A stretch of DNA of 64,000 nucleotides, taken from assembly GCA_034440575.1 (NCBI GenBank), contig JAOTOL010001638.1, forward strand, positions 2,837,501 to 2,901,500. The letters run 5' to 3'. How positions within the stretch are numbered: the stretch's first letter is position 1; each line of letters opens with the position of its first letter. The DNA is from Imbricaverruca yamaguchii (lineage: Eukaryota; Arthropoda; Thecostraca; Neoverrucidae). Positions 24,665 to 36,594 of the stretch are shown here, piece after piece. The notes beneath the pieces were generated by a model. It was not told the DNA's origin, did no database searches, and saw only the letters and a program-made list of their open reading frames with translations. Position numbers and translations under genes: made by a program.

Positions 24665-25224
24665 TTACTAGCCCAAATAACATATACTACATTGAGGAGC
24701 CTAAGTTGTTTGGTTTACACTGAATGTGGTGTGCCATATATTAGCACATTGTGTATATATTTTGCACTGTGTAGCAAGCGAGATACTGATATTTTGTGGA
24801 GCTAGAATATTTATTCAAACTACTCTACTTTACAATCAGGGGATTTTAGTCTATATTGCTTCGGCACGACATGCGACCGTCTCAGTTGACATGATTTGTG
24901 CGGAACCACTTTGATTAATTTGAAGATGGAGCAACATTTAATGTCATATTTTGTATGTTGGATTCTTGCATGGACAGCATAAACAGCGCCTAATGGGGCC
25001 AATAGAATACGCTTTCCAGGACTAAACACATTCTAGATTGTGCTGCCCACACGAAGTCGATAGTGTGAAGCTCGGCGCGACCGGCATTCCGGGAATTTAT
25101 CTTGGGCCAAATCTGAACCAACTTCAATGTTGTACTTCTAAGAGCTGTCGGGAACAGTGACCAACCAATGTGCAGGAACTGAGATCTTTTGTGAAATAAA
25201 ATGGCATGTATAAGTTAAAATTGC
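24665..25224. other. Non-coding stretch, nothing recognised
   Basis: AT-rich, short frames only. The preceding gap (24119-24590) is equally featureless. Confidence 0.4.
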
Positions 25225-25333
25225 GCGTGGATGTGTATATGTATGTGTGTGTGTATGTGCATTTGTATGTGTATGTGTATGTGCATGTGTATGTGTATGT
25301 GTATGTGTGTATGTATGTGTATGTGTATGTGCA

Positions 25334-25366
<33 letters not shown>

Positions 25367-25475
25367 ATATGTATATGTATATGTACATGTACATGTGCAT
25401 GTACATGTGCATGTACATGTATATATAGGTGTATGTGTATGTGTATATGTATGTGTATGTGTATGCGTATGTATA

Positions 25476-25506
<31 letters not shown>

Positions 25507-25775
25507 GTGCATGTGTATCTGTATCTGTATGTGTATGTGTATGTGTGTGTATGTGCATGTGCTTGTGTATGTGTATGCGTATGTGTATGTGTATGTATTG
25601 TATGTGTATGTGCATGCATGTGTATGTATGTGTATGTGTATCTGTGTGGGTATATGTGTGTATGTGCATGTGCATGCGTATGCCTATGTGTACGTGTATG
25701 TATGTGTGCGTATATGTATGTGAATGTGCATGCATGTGTGCATGCATGTGTGTGTCCGTGTGTGTGTGCGTGCAT
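25225..25775. repeat. GT-rich simple repeat based on GTGTAT
   Basis: About 550 bp of the hexamer GTGTAT with GTGCAT, GTACAT and GTGTGT variants and a C-free bias on the plus strand. All long frames here (up to 207 codons, Tyr/Val/Cys or His/Thr repeats) arise from the repeat. Confidence 0.95.
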
Positions 25776-25779
25776 CACC

Positions 25780-27715
25780 AATGGAACTGAATGAGAAATG
25801 ATGCTACGTTAGCCAGGCATTTTCGTCGAGATAATTCGGCACGCTCTAATGGTCGGTGAGATTGATGTGCACCACATGATATACCCAGGGCGCACGATAG
25901 CGTCAGTAGCTTCGTTAATCACTTCCAAAGGCAATGGAAAGGCGAGCATCGACTAATTGTGTGATGTGTGATTGGATGCAGGAATTAGGTAGCAAACCGA
26001 AATAGTTACCCGGTAAAATGTACGCTGGTTTCAGGATGTTACTTGAAGGCTATGATACGACGGGCATGACACGACTGGTTCAATAAATTTTTGTATTACT
26101 ATACTTGCATCAGAAATGCTATGAGCTCTTATTATAACTGTGCCGACACACTATACCATGCACTTCAATTCACCCTCACTGATGCGTGACCATCGACACA
26201 CGTCGCTAAGTGGCGAGGAAGAACGCATAATATGGCAAACACAAGCCAATGCACGACATTTTTCCACCTTTCCCAGTTCAGAGGAGGGGATATTATATTT
26301 TATCCTGTGACCCTGTGATGCCTATGGCAATTCCAAACGGGAACGGAAGAGCAATTTCAAACCGGTAATATAAGCCAAAAGCCGCGTGCTACAAGTGAAG
26401 AGATATCGCTATTTAGCGTGGCATTTATACTTCGGGTTTCTGGCATATTGTCCAGGTCGGCTTAGACAGGTTCTTTCGGAACGCAAATTGGGAATTATCT
26501 CGTTTCATCATTTGCAGTGCAAACATTTTGCCAGACTCACACCGTAACCCTGTTATTTAAATGATGGGTATTTCTCAAGTCCCCACCATTTAACTAGCCA
26601 CCGCCATCAGGTTTTTCCATACCTCCTCTTATCGCGTTGAGATAAAGTTCCGAAACTTTGCGATTTTTCTAAGTTCTTTCCGAATTATGCCAAAACAAAA
26701 TTTTAGGCTTTTCATTTAAAGATTTCGGCTCCAGGCAGAGATCCTAGAGGGCAGTTTTTGTGTTCGATGAACTTCAAAGCCAGCTGGGTCTATGAGCAGT
26801 ACATGAGTAGTTTTACACCAGTAACATGCATTATGGTCCGTAAAGACCACAAAACAACGCATCCAAAACACACGCGTGTTAGCATGTATGCGAGACAGCG
26901 CATATTACTCGTCCACCTCGGCACCGCACCACATGCTAGCACGGCAGTCCACATAAAACAGCAGCGTGACAACCAGTACCAGCGGCGCACCTAGACTGGG
27001 CTCGGCACATCACGATCTATTCTACAAGGTCGTCAACGGCCATTGCGCAACATGGGCCGACGATGGTCGCTATTCCCGGTAGTGAAACCGAATGAATTGC
27101 ATTATAGCTTGAAAGACGCGGCAAATAATGATAACCCGGTGCACAGGTTTAGAGTACAGATCGATAAGCAGCGCACGCAACTCCTTGTAATGATGCTATT
27201 CTTCACTATGCAACACCAACCTTCCACATAATGCATGTACTTCGCGAGACTAAGTGAATTGTGATCCTTACTCGCTGACCGACGCTTGCATGCGCTCTGA
27301 CCCTTGGTTTGTGGAGAGCACTATCGCCGTGTACGTCTGATCGTCTATCTGCGTCTGATGTATTGTGCATTTGAGTCCGATGGCCTGTGGATCATTTTTT
27401 ATCCGCCTGCTCGGAAGCCAGGTGAACATCGGGCGTCCAACATGAGGCAATTTATTTTCTATCGACTGCAGGCATTTCCTATTCCGCCGTTACGTGTGCT
27501 TTCTCCTGATAACATTTCCAGAATATGCGCCCAATTCCGGTAGGAGACTATCGCCTGGTTCTGATTGGCACACACTCACCCTGCGATTCTGCGGGCCGCC
27601 ACTCATAAAAGTGACACCTCACAAAATCAGCCGTATTTCCCAACCGGTCTGTCGTTAGATCTCCAATGGTCGGATCTGCAGTCTTTCCCTTCGAGCGCGC
27701 TGCAACCTCTCCCCC
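25780..27715. other. Non-coding stretch, nothing recognised
   Basis: Mixed composition with frames under 80 codons. No repeats, RNA genes or element ends were identified. Confidence 0.4.
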
Positions 27716-27717
27716 TC

Positions 27718-27745
27718 TCTCTGTCTCCCCTCTCCCTCACTCTCG

Positions 27746-27836
<91 letters not shown>

Positions 27837-27840
27837 TCCC
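27718..27840. repeat. (CT)n microsatellite, probable SINE tail
   Basis: A CT tract of about 90 pure bp with imperfect edges. It sits at the 3' side of the minus-strand SINE that follows, so it may have grown from the SINE tail. Confidence 0.93.
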
Positions 27841-28078
27841 ACCATGGTGTCGGACCAGTTTGGGTATTGGACAAGAGAGAGCAGAAGGCGGGCCCTTGAT
27901 GGGGTAAGTACTTGGGCTATTTTAAGACGCATTCGACTGCTGGGTTACATAACGTCGTCAACCTCTCGCGCCGGCTGTTCGCGGATCGACCCGGTAATCC
28001 AGCCGGTTGTGGGATTCGAACACAAGATCTTACGACCAAGAGTCAAACTCCCTACCGACTGAGCTACGACGGACCCTG
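27841..28078 (-). mobile_element. tRNA(Lys)-derived SINE
   Basis: On the minus strand the sequence starts with a tRNA-like head (28078 to about 28000). It has an A-box region TAGCTCAGTCGG, an anticodon-type loop CTCTTGG (CTT, Lys) and a B-box GTTCGAATC. Stem pairing is imperfect (for example TTTGA against TCGTA). A tRNA-unrelated body of about 160 bp follows and then the GA/CT repeat. This layout of head, body and simple tail is the classic SINE plan. No other copy lies in the window, and target duplications were not found. Confidence 0.7.
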
Positions 28079-29221
28079 GGCCCAAGATGAGCATGTACTG
28101 CAGGCACAGAGCCATCATCGTACCGTTGTCAGCTGAGCACGGTGGTGGCGAAATCGTCGTCAGTGGAGGTAGCAGACGTGCTGCCACGAACCCTTGTCTG
28201 AAACGAAATGTAAGTATGTGTGCGAAAATATTGACATGAGTAAATTAATGCAGTCATTGTAACGAAAGTGATGGTGCAAAAATTGAGGAACAATTTACCA
28301 TGTAGCCTACTCGCCATGTATGACTATGCATGATGAGGTACGAGTATGACTCAAGCACACTGGTTTGCACACAATTAAAATAGAAAACGAACTGTGAGTC
28401 ACAAGAATGTGTCGGGTCGGATCGACTGACTTATATGAGAGGCACAAGAGAGTAGACCCCCTCAGACTCCATATCGGTTCGTGACGAGTTGTTTGTACCT
28501 TTCAACCGTGTTCGTTGTTTTTACTGAGGACCATTCAAAATGGGGTGAGGTGTGGAAATTGATTCAACCATCGCCAGAAATCCTGGTTAAAAACGCATGC
28601 TGGTAAAGGGTAAATAAACATTGAACTGTAACCAAATGTTCTATTAAACTATTATAGATCCTTGTCATTTTTTCACGCACTCCAAATAAGGGACCTATCA
28701 GCTCACATTAGCACTCGTCTACTCTCAATTGGCCTGTCGGTATCTCTTGATATCATTTCGTTGAATAATGTGTGGAGTATATCTGTGCTTTAGCCGGTGG
28801 AACAACACTTGTTTAGAAACTCCAAGAATAGAGCAGTTCTTCTTTCAACCGGTATGCCACCAGCCTGACAGCTAGCCACCAGCCTGAATGCTATCACTGT
28901 GTTCTCAGGAAGCTGGCCACCAATTTGCACACTGTCTCCCGACCTCCTGGTAGGCGCTGATACACGGCCATCTGAGGTTGATCGGACAATGACACTACAC
29001 TGTGTATGTCTTCCGTTCTCCTGGCAGGCATTGACGCACGGTCATCTGCGATTGATCTGAAAATGGCCCAATATGGAGCATCGATAATTATCTACGCACA
29101 ACGGGGGCTTCTGGAATATAGTGTTGATCGGTTCTCACTCGTGATGGCAATGACAGAGGTGGGTGTTTCGGCAGAACTGGCAAAATGTCGGGAATTAGAG
29201 ACATTTTGAAGGAAGCGATGG
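28079..29221. other. Non-coding stretch, nothing recognised
   Basis: Short frames only. Two similar CACCAGCCTGA phrases near 28856-28885 are a minor local duplication. Confidence 0.4.
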
Positions 29222-30055
29222 CATGGGCGTCGCCAGGTCCGGGGGATGGGGGTGCCGGAAATCTGTCTGGGAGAGGGGACGCGTCAGCCATCGTGAAGCT
29301 TCCATTGTCTATGGTGTACCAGGGGAAAATCGGCCTATACACCCTCTAGCCCCCACCCACCTTATTCAAAATGCGTGGCAATTTACATAGCCCATGGATG
29401 GTGCCAAACTGGTGGACCTTTGAATGTTCGTTGGTCCGTTGCTTGACTGCAGCTACCATGTGCATCTGTCCGTACAGATTATTATCTCAGATTTCGCTTT
29501 AAACGTTACCTCTTCAATCCCATTAGTCTTGGCGGCTACTCAGCTTGCTTCGTCAGTCTTCCCATGCTGACTAGAAGGATTGCCATATCTTCGGTCATTT
29601 CGCCCCTTATTAAGACAGAGCCAGGATGCACAGCCAGCTTGCTGCATGCCACCAGACAAATCATTTCGTACCCGATTGTTATCCTTCGGTCAAGCAGTGA
29701 TCCTCCAGAGGTGGCCAAAGTTGAAAGTGACGTTGGGACTTGAACATCAACCGCTTCACCCGCGCCATGCACTGCGCCTATGTGATTAGATGAACAGTAG
29801 TGATGCGCATGCCATCCGATGCGCCTCTGGCAGAGAAGTCAGAAACTACAATATTGTACGTGTTGAAATGCTTGGATACGGCTTCAATGTGCAGTTGAGT
29901 GCCCAGGCCTTCGAGATTCGGGACCAAATCAAGCATTTTGCCTAGGTTTTTACACATTTGTTGGGAAATAAAAAAAGTCCCAGGACATAAGTCACAAAGT
30001 TTTGGGGTTGGAGAGGCTGCCCCCACCCTACCCCCACCAGTGGAGACGCCCATGG
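29222..30055. mobile_element. Candidate 0.8-kb DNA element with CATGGGCGTC inverted ends
   Basis: The left end CATGGGCGTCGCCA matches the reverse of the right end (CATGGGCGTCTCCA) at 13 of 14 bases, and G-rich sequence follows each end. Termini of the CATRGGCGT type occur in several eukaryotic DNA transposon families; P-like is possible but unproven. No clear target duplication is seen (AGCGATGG against GAAAATGC). No transposase is encoded, so the element is non-autonomous if real. Confidence 0.5.
29737..29780 (-). mobile_element. tRNA-like A box and B box (SINE-like fragment)
   Basis: On the minus strand TAGGCGCAGTGCATGG (29780-29765) resembles an RNA polymerase III A box, and GTTCAAGTC (29745-29737) matches the B-box consensus, with spacing typical of tRNA genes. 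No cloverleaf can be folded with confidence, so I read it as a piece of a tRNA-derived SINE. Confidence 0.4.
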
Positions 30056-31782
30056 AAAATGCATAAACCAACGTATGCTGACGGACTCAGATGCCATTTT
30101 CTTCCAAACCAATATCTCCTACAGCCTCTCATGCATAACTTTGTGCACCTTGGTTAAAAAAATACTCGCTATATTCTAAGTGAAACCACATCGGTACCGC
30201 TGACTGCTTGTATTATACCAATGGAGCTTCATTCCAAACGAAGACGCCATTCTGAAGAAAAATTGAACGCAGGTGCGGCGGCGAACGAGAGGGGGCGGGG
30301 GAGGACGCGTTCTCAAAACATAGTGAAATTTAACTTCACGGCTATGGGAGTTGCATGAAAAGTGGACCAACAACGACGACGAAGCTATAAAGTCTGTGGT
30401 GCCGTCGATGATTCACCACATTGCTATGGAGCTACAAATGTTTGCTTTCAGCAATTGAGTCGGGGTTAATTGGTGCTCCTTCAGCATACGGCACAGCCTG
30501 ATCTTTTTCGTGGTCCTAGAGTTCAATGTACTGAATGTTTTCGGACTATATGATGTCAGCTGAGAAGACTCAGTTACGAAGCAACAAGGAGTACTTATGT
30601 GCAATGGTGAAGCTAGTGCACAACATGGAATGCTGCAGGGCGTTCCGCCGACTCCCGATCCCCATTGTCGGATTCAGGGAGCTGGGAAACAAGTCATGCT
30701 ATTTGGGCAGTTTCCACTATTTTTTATGGTAGACATATGCTTAACAATACGATAGTGACCAACATTCCGACTGTTCTTTCCTCCAATTTTAGGGTAGGTG
30801 CCTTTGAAAAAGTCTGTGGAGCACCTGGGTTGAAAGGCCAAATTGTCATGGAACTGAATGGAACAGGGGTAGAACATGTGCTGGGAGGAAAGAGCTCTTG
30901 GAAAGATGAGGTCGGGGAGAACAGGGCCTAAAAATGAGAAAGACCCAAGCAAATGGCCGGGCCTTTGATCAGAAAAGGGCACCATGAATGGCAGTCCCTC
31001 GGAAGGGAGTGAAATTAATCATAGCCGCCGAAATTGCATCACAGTGCGTAAATAACATTGGCGTACACAATTTTGTTGATTAGATGCACTCTGGGGGTCC
31101 TGAAATGGGCTAAAAGTCACTTAACAAAAAATTCCTGTATGGTGTCCGCACTAAAGTAAGTGGTGCGGAGACCTGAAGGTTTTGGTGGGAGGTTAGCAAT
31201 CCGATATTTTATGTAACTGAGCAAGGTCATGGATCCGCCAGTGCCGATACCTAAAAACGTGAACATCGGATTGTCTTACATCCGAATTCAAGCATGCCTT
31301 AAGGGGTGTGATTCTGGTCAACTTTACCAAAGCATACAATCAGACTGGAGAGAGCTGACCATGCAGTAAATGTGCCGAATGATAGTTCACAAGCCTTTTC
31401 ACAATACTCCTGTCTGCAACATTGTGCTTCCACATCATCAAATAAGTATCTTTGCATGCACATGTTCCAAGTTTCAACTTCAATTTTGAGAAAGATGATC
31501 TTGAACTGTTGTAGTTAATACTTGTAGGAGCGAAGCTTCCTCAGAGCCATGAAGTCCTTTAACATTTATGGTACATCGAAAGCCCAATGTATTCAAAGAC
31601 TAGTGCATGCCAATCATGTCATTCATGGGTCTAATAGTGAAGGGGAAAGTGATTGGCGAACTTACCCGAACTATCAGTTGCTTATTTTTGATTACTGGGT
31701 GGTCTACGATGCACTTTATCTGCACTAACGGCTAACGGCGTCACCCACACTGCTCCGCCTGTGGGCCGCGGGATTGCGAAAT
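30056..31782. other. Non-coding stretch, nothing recognised
   Basis: Frames are at most 103 codons and unrecognised. No tandem repeats. Confidence 0.4.
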
Positions 31783-31862
31783 GTCCCGAGTGGTTCGAAC
31801 GTTGAACTCTGAACCTTGGTGTACAGAGCTCGAATCCTTAACCACTCGGCCACCGCCCCAAG
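31783..31862 (-). mobile_element. tRNA(Ser/Leu)-like SINE or tRNA pseudogene
   Basis: The minus strand begins GGGGCGGTGGCCGAGTGG followed by TTAAGG, the hallmark of class II tRNAs (Ser, Leu), and carries a B box GTTCGAACC about 50 bases later. The anticodon stem and acceptor stem do not pair properly, so it is not a functional tRNA. It is most likely the head of a SINE or a decayed tRNA copy. Confidence 0.6.
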
Positions 31863-32843
31863 ATCGGAAGCTATCTCTTACCACTGCAGGTTTGGAAGGG
31901 GATTGTAGGCTCGTTGGGTATATTAGGACATATCGTAGACTCGTGTGGTACATTGATATCGTGTAGACGAGGACCCCTGCAATATTTATCAAACATAACA
32001 TCAGACCTGCGGCGTTGCATGTCCAGAAGCCAGCTAAACATCATTGTGTTCCCCGCACTTGGCGAAGACGCTCAAGAAAACCGGACTGAAGGTTGTAGGG
32101 GCACGTTTCGACGCTTACGCAGGTACTCCATCAGCTCATCATTCTTCTCCCTTAGTACTTGGCATGCAATATATATCCTTGCCTATCGAATGGCGGCTGC
32201 TCAATTCACCCGCGCAATGCGCACAAATACACCGAAGGCCGACGCCAAACGCGTGGGCACATTTCAACGATCTCAACCCCGCACCGCGTAGAAACCCTCT
32301 GTTAATGATAGAGAAACGACATAAATCGCTTCACGTCAGCAATCTGCCAGCGCTAATAATCTCGCCGAATTTATGTCGGTAGCCGGGTACGTGCCTGCCG
32401 ACGTAAGCTCAGTGACTGCTCAGGGCAGCGTGACAGTCCAGCCTCGTCGACAGGTCCTCAGTGACTCACTGAGGACTGGCAGTTCCTCGCATCACTGGCC
32501 GGTATCACTTGACCAGTCCCAGCAGATGCAAGTCACGAGGGACTGTCGACCGCGGTATGGAGCAGAGGTGGATACGGCGACCGATGCACCTCTAGCGGAG
32601 ACCTCTGGACCTACGGTATGGGTGTTGGAAAGGCGTGAATATAAGCACAGTGCGAATAATAATTAGGCGTGCACAGTATATTGACTGGTTCCGTCCTCAT
32701 TCTGTTACAATTGAGCATACCTACACTGTGTAATGCACATTCCGTGTACTTCGGTTGGATAAAAACAGCGCTTCATTTTCGAGGTAAAACGTAACCAGCA
32801 CCGCTCACTTCAGTATTAAGCCAAGGGGGTGCGTCTCAGTTCG
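31863..32843. other. Non-coding stretch with a perfect 23-bp palindrome
   Basis: Plus-strand frames of 97-125 codons (31914-32666) have no recognisable relatives. A perfect palindrome lies at 32454-32476. Confidence 0.4.
32454..32476. repeat. Perfect 23-bp palindrome
   Basis: The arm GTCCTCAGTGA and its exact reverse complement flank a single C. It could form a hairpin or a dimeric protein site. The repeated GACTG/CAGTC motifs around it (32410-32520) add further short inverted matches. Confidence 0.8.
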
Positions 32844-32851
32844 TGTGCACT
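32844..32851. repeat. Left target-site duplication of the hAT-like element (TGTGCACT)
   Basis: These eight bases touch the CAGGG terminus and match TGTGTACT at 36365-36372 at 7 of 8 positions. Confidence 0.75.
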
Positions 32852-34550
32852 CAGGGCTAAAAAAATCGTATCGTTCTGTCGTCGTGGACGACAACCACGA
32901 ACGGGGACTTTTGGCAACCACATTTCCGTATCATTATAAATATTATATGTGAAATCATATAAATGGTACCTACTATACATAAAATTGACTATGTCACGAT
33001 ATCCGTGTCAAGGTACGCAGGATTGAAACGAATTGGATTGGACCGGGACTGGAAATGTTACTCCGTGCAGACCTCTAGAAATGTTAACCGTGCAGACCTC
33101 TACCACCCACAGCCACGCTACCATTTCTTCATTCACATCGTACGCTTTTGGGTTTCTAGTATCTAGTATCTAGTACGCTCAGCGGCAAAAAAAATGACTC
33201 AACGGCAACAAAGTATCGTCGAGACAACCATTCCATCGTTCAGACGACCGCCGATGATAAAATTGTCTCCCGTTTAGCACAAAGCCAATGGCATGCCTTC
33301 TGGTCGCCGGTGGTTGTCGAACTCGCCCGGTACCACTTTATGCTCGATGGCAGCGGTACGGAAGTACCCAACTATGGTATACTCAGCGGCTTTGGAGGCA
33401 ATGGACTAGACCACGGGTACTAAAACAACACTAGACTTACGTTAAGTAATGAATAATTTATAACATTAGCTGATTTTTAAAAACAATTTTAATTTGAAAC
33501 CTTTTTTCATGTAGGATGTACGATAATACTTTTTATTTCATTAAAATCGTTGGAAAAAATATAGAAGAATATCATTCTTTTACGCGCATTCCTTGCTTTC
33601 AAATCCATCCATTTCCATTTTAAACGCGACGATGTGCGTCGAAGAGTGAAATAGGGAATTGATCACGGTTCTTTATAATTGATGAGTGGTGGATGAGTGC
33701 GGCAAGATAAAACTACCAAGTTCGAATTATCTGTAGTGTTAATCAAACGATGTTTTCTTCATTTTCTGACTTATATGAGACCAAATGAAGTGGTTCGGTC
33801 TTAAACAGACTCCAGAAACCGACTCTATTCAGGGCCAGGGCGTAAGGGTGACAAAGTTAGTAACGTCATCCTGTAGATGTGGACATTGCGATTGGAAAGG
33901 TACTGCACAGAGCATTTACAAACATTAAAAAGTAAAGCACCCAGGTCTACCTGGGTTAAGAGTACTGCAAGATAGCCATTTTGGACCTGGCAGGCGATTT
34001 GACTGGATTTGCAAGCCAGCACTGGATCATCAACCATCAAGCTCAGGTGAAAATATTGGTATATGGATTACATTTGAGTAAAATATAGTCACCTAAATGT
34101 AATTAAAAAAAAATATTTTGGTGTGTAGGTACCAACTCAGCAGGCATTGCACTGCAGTTGTGGTGGCAATGCATACAATATAGGGATGGTGAATTTTAGC
34201 CACCTGGTGGTTTAAAACATGGTTTAAACTGGCTGGCCTAAATTAATGTAAGGCACTCTGGCTTAACTTATATTTCTGGTATGGCTGGAGGGCAGTGATG
34301 GACATTAGTTAGGGAAGCATCAATTATAATTCCAAAATGTTCTACACTCCATTTTATTTGCCAAAAGCACTCTCTAGAATTCCACGAAACTCTGTCTGGG
34401 TTCTGGGTATGCACTCCACAAGCCAGATGTTTACAAGCCACAAGCCATTAGGTACAGTTGGTCTAACATGTAGCCCCCTGGATGCTGGTAGTTAGAAATG
34501 GTATTTGTAACTACCAGGATTTTGACATCCAACTACTGTCATTGAGGGAG

Positions 34551-35445
34551 ATAAAAGACATAAAGACATAAAAGATCAGTGCAACTGAGCCACAAGGGCC
34601 CTTCTTGGTTGCACTCTGTACACTGAACCAGTTGTCCACCAAATGTGTTGATCAACTCTCCCTGGAATACAGAAAAACAAGCCCACTATTCTTGTAATGA
34701 TTGTCTATGCTGTTCTTAAAGATGTTCAGTGTGTTGCTACTGACAATGGTTTCTGGCAGCTGGTTCCAGTGTTCTACTACCGTGTTGGTGAAGAAAGTTT
34801 GCCTTAACCTTGTTCTGCTGTGGTTAACTTTAATTTTGAATTTATGACCTCTAATTGCATCATTTCTGTTCAATTCAAACATTTCCCCAAGGTATCCCCT
34901 CTCCAGACCATGGACAAATTTAAAGACCTCGATGAGATCTCCTCTCAGCCTTCTATATCTAAGTGAAAACATATTCAATTTCTTCAATCTTTCCTCATAT
35001 GCTAGGTTGCCCATACCATTCACCCTTTTTGTTGCCTTCATTTGTACTCTCTCTAAAAGCCAACAATCTTTTTCATAACTAGAGGACCAAGCTTGGACAC
35101 AATATTCCAGATGTGGCCTGGCATATGCACAATAAAGCTTCCTGATGACTTCCTCACTTTTGTATGATACATTCCTATTTATTGTCCAAAGCATTCTTAG
35201 TGCCTTCTTCCTGGCTTCTTTGGTCTGTTCTGATGCCCCCAATTTTGTGTTCAAAATAACACCTAATTCCTTCTCCTGCTGAGTCACAGATAGTACTTGC
35301 CCACCCATCAAGTATGGAGCCTTGATATGCTACCTACATACATGCATGATTTTGCACTTATCAAAATTAAATTTCATTTGCCATTTTTTGGACCACTTCA
35401 CATGCTCATCTCAGTCTTTCTGCAGCAAGATTCTGCAGATAATAT
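34551..35445 (-). pseudogene. CR1-type LINE, 3' part of reverse transcriptase, 5' truncated
   Basis: A minus-strand frame of 219 codons (35311-34652) plus its upstream extension encodes the C-terminal region of a CR1-clade non-LTR reverse transcriptase. Visible motifs are KWQMKFNFDKCKIMHV (upstream, with stops nearby), EKELGVILNTKLG, YARPHLEYCVQAW, LERVQMKATKRV, YEERLKKLNMFSL and RRLRGDLIEVFK. The catalytic core with YADD lies 5' of this fragment and is absent. The element ends at its 3' side in short repeats of the type TTTATGTC (34574-34551), as CR1 elements do. It lies inside the hAT-like element; a second, shorter copy of its 3' end is at 63266-63521. Confidence 0.88.
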
Positions 35446-35476
35446 GTAGCAAGATACATATTAAACCGACTGTTCA

Positions 35477-36249
35477 TAGCCATTTGATACTAGGTACCTA
35501 TTTTATGTTAACTGAAAAGTGACTATTTGAGCCACATCAATTTGTGCTGTTTTTGGCATAGTTTTCCCATTGTCTTACTGATAATAGTATGCATAGGTAG
35601 GTAGGGATGGGAAAAAGCTGGCTTAAATTCAATTTATGGTAGCCAGTGGCTTTTATTAATTTATGACAGTTTAAACTGGCTTTTATTATTTAAGCCAGCT
35701 TAAATTCACGACACTTCTAAGTCCCACACTTATAAGGCTCACAAACCATGGGTGCATTGACAGTGTTGGTCTTCAGCACAATACAAGTGTAAAATACCAT
35801 ACCTAGAGAGAGTACAATGAAGACCTACTGTGCCTGACCAGATGGTTAGTGACAGTTTCTGACCAAAAGTATGGACATTAGGTTGATTCACCTATCATCT
35901 AATGCTTTGAAGCTCATCTAATGCTCATCTAATGGATCTAAAGCTCCATTTCCACAAGTGTTAGTGCTAACAGGAAATAATGTGCTACCATACAATGTCA
36001 TGAAAGGTGTGCAATAGTTGACAATGTGTGCAAAATGTGCAATAGGTAGACAGATTGCTTACTGTAGCAAACAATAAGCAAACGGATTGCTTACTGTTAT
36101 CTATGAATATGGGTAGGTAGGTACCTATCTACATATACTATTATCAGTAAGACAATGGGAAAGCTATATCAAAAACATCACAAATTGGTCTGGCTCATAT
36201 AGTTACTTTCAAGGTAACATAAAATAGGTACCTAGCTATACAATGGCTA
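35477..36249. repeat. Long inverted repeat (foldback), arms of about 130 bp
   Basis: The left arm (35477-35605) and right arm (36117-36249) are reverse complements with roughly 80-85% identity by eye. Shared stretches are TAGGTACCTATTTTATGTTA, CCCATTGTCTTACTGATAAT and CAATTTGTG. The spacer is about 510 bp and contains TTTAAACTGGCTT-type internal repeats. It encodes nothing. It could be a nested foldback or MITE-like element inside the hAT-like element. Confidence 0.85.
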
Positions 36250-36364
36250 GGTACCCAATGGGTAAAAATCTGACTTGTGGAGTACATACCTAGAACCCAG
36301 CTAGAGTTTTGGGAAGCCTATTCCGGATTTGGACGACAACCACGAAACCATTTTTTTAGCCCTG

Positions 36365-36372
36365 TGTGTACT
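36365..36372. repeat. Right target-site duplication of the hAT-like element (TGTGTACT)
   Basis: It pairs with TGTGCACT at 32844-32851 with a single C/T difference. Confidence 0.75.
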
Positions 36373-36594
36373 ATGGACGATTCCAGAGCAAATAACCTAA
36401 ATAGACCCGAAGCTGTTCACTACACTCCCTCCGATTTTGATCAAAATGGCTGCACGTGGTTATCTACTGTTCAGATTACGACACTGAGGCATTTAAGTTT
36501 CTAGATCAAAGGGGCCACATGGTACAGGTCATAATGGTTTTGAGTCCACGAAGAAAGTTCAAATAGAAATACATTTGTATCTCTTTAACCCGTC

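Larger units (their letters stand above)
32852..36364. mobile_element. 3.5-kb hAT-like non-autonomous element with nested insertions
   Basis: The left end CAGGGCTAAAAAAAT is matched exactly by the reverse complement of the right end for 15 bases, with weaker similarity beyond. An 8-bp target duplication (7/8) flanks it. CAGGG-type ends and 8-bp duplications are the signature of the hAT superfamily. The motif GGACGACAACCACGAA occurs near both ends (about 32888 and 36330) as a subterminal repeat. No transposase is recognisable inside. The interior holds a CR1-type LINE fragment (34551-35445) and a 130-bp-armed foldback (35477-36249), so much of its length is secondary insertion. Confidence 0.78.

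Noticed and set aside
25124..25794. Long His/Thr/Tyr/Val/Cys open frames on both strands
   Set aside because: They derive from the GTGTAT simple repeat.
28000..28078. Functional tRNA(Lys) gene
   Set aside because: The anticodon and acceptor stems mispair and a non-tRNA body with a microsatellite tail follows. SINE is the better call.
31783..31862. Functional tRNA(Ser) gene
   Set aside because: The A and B boxes are present but the anticodon and acceptor stems do not fold.
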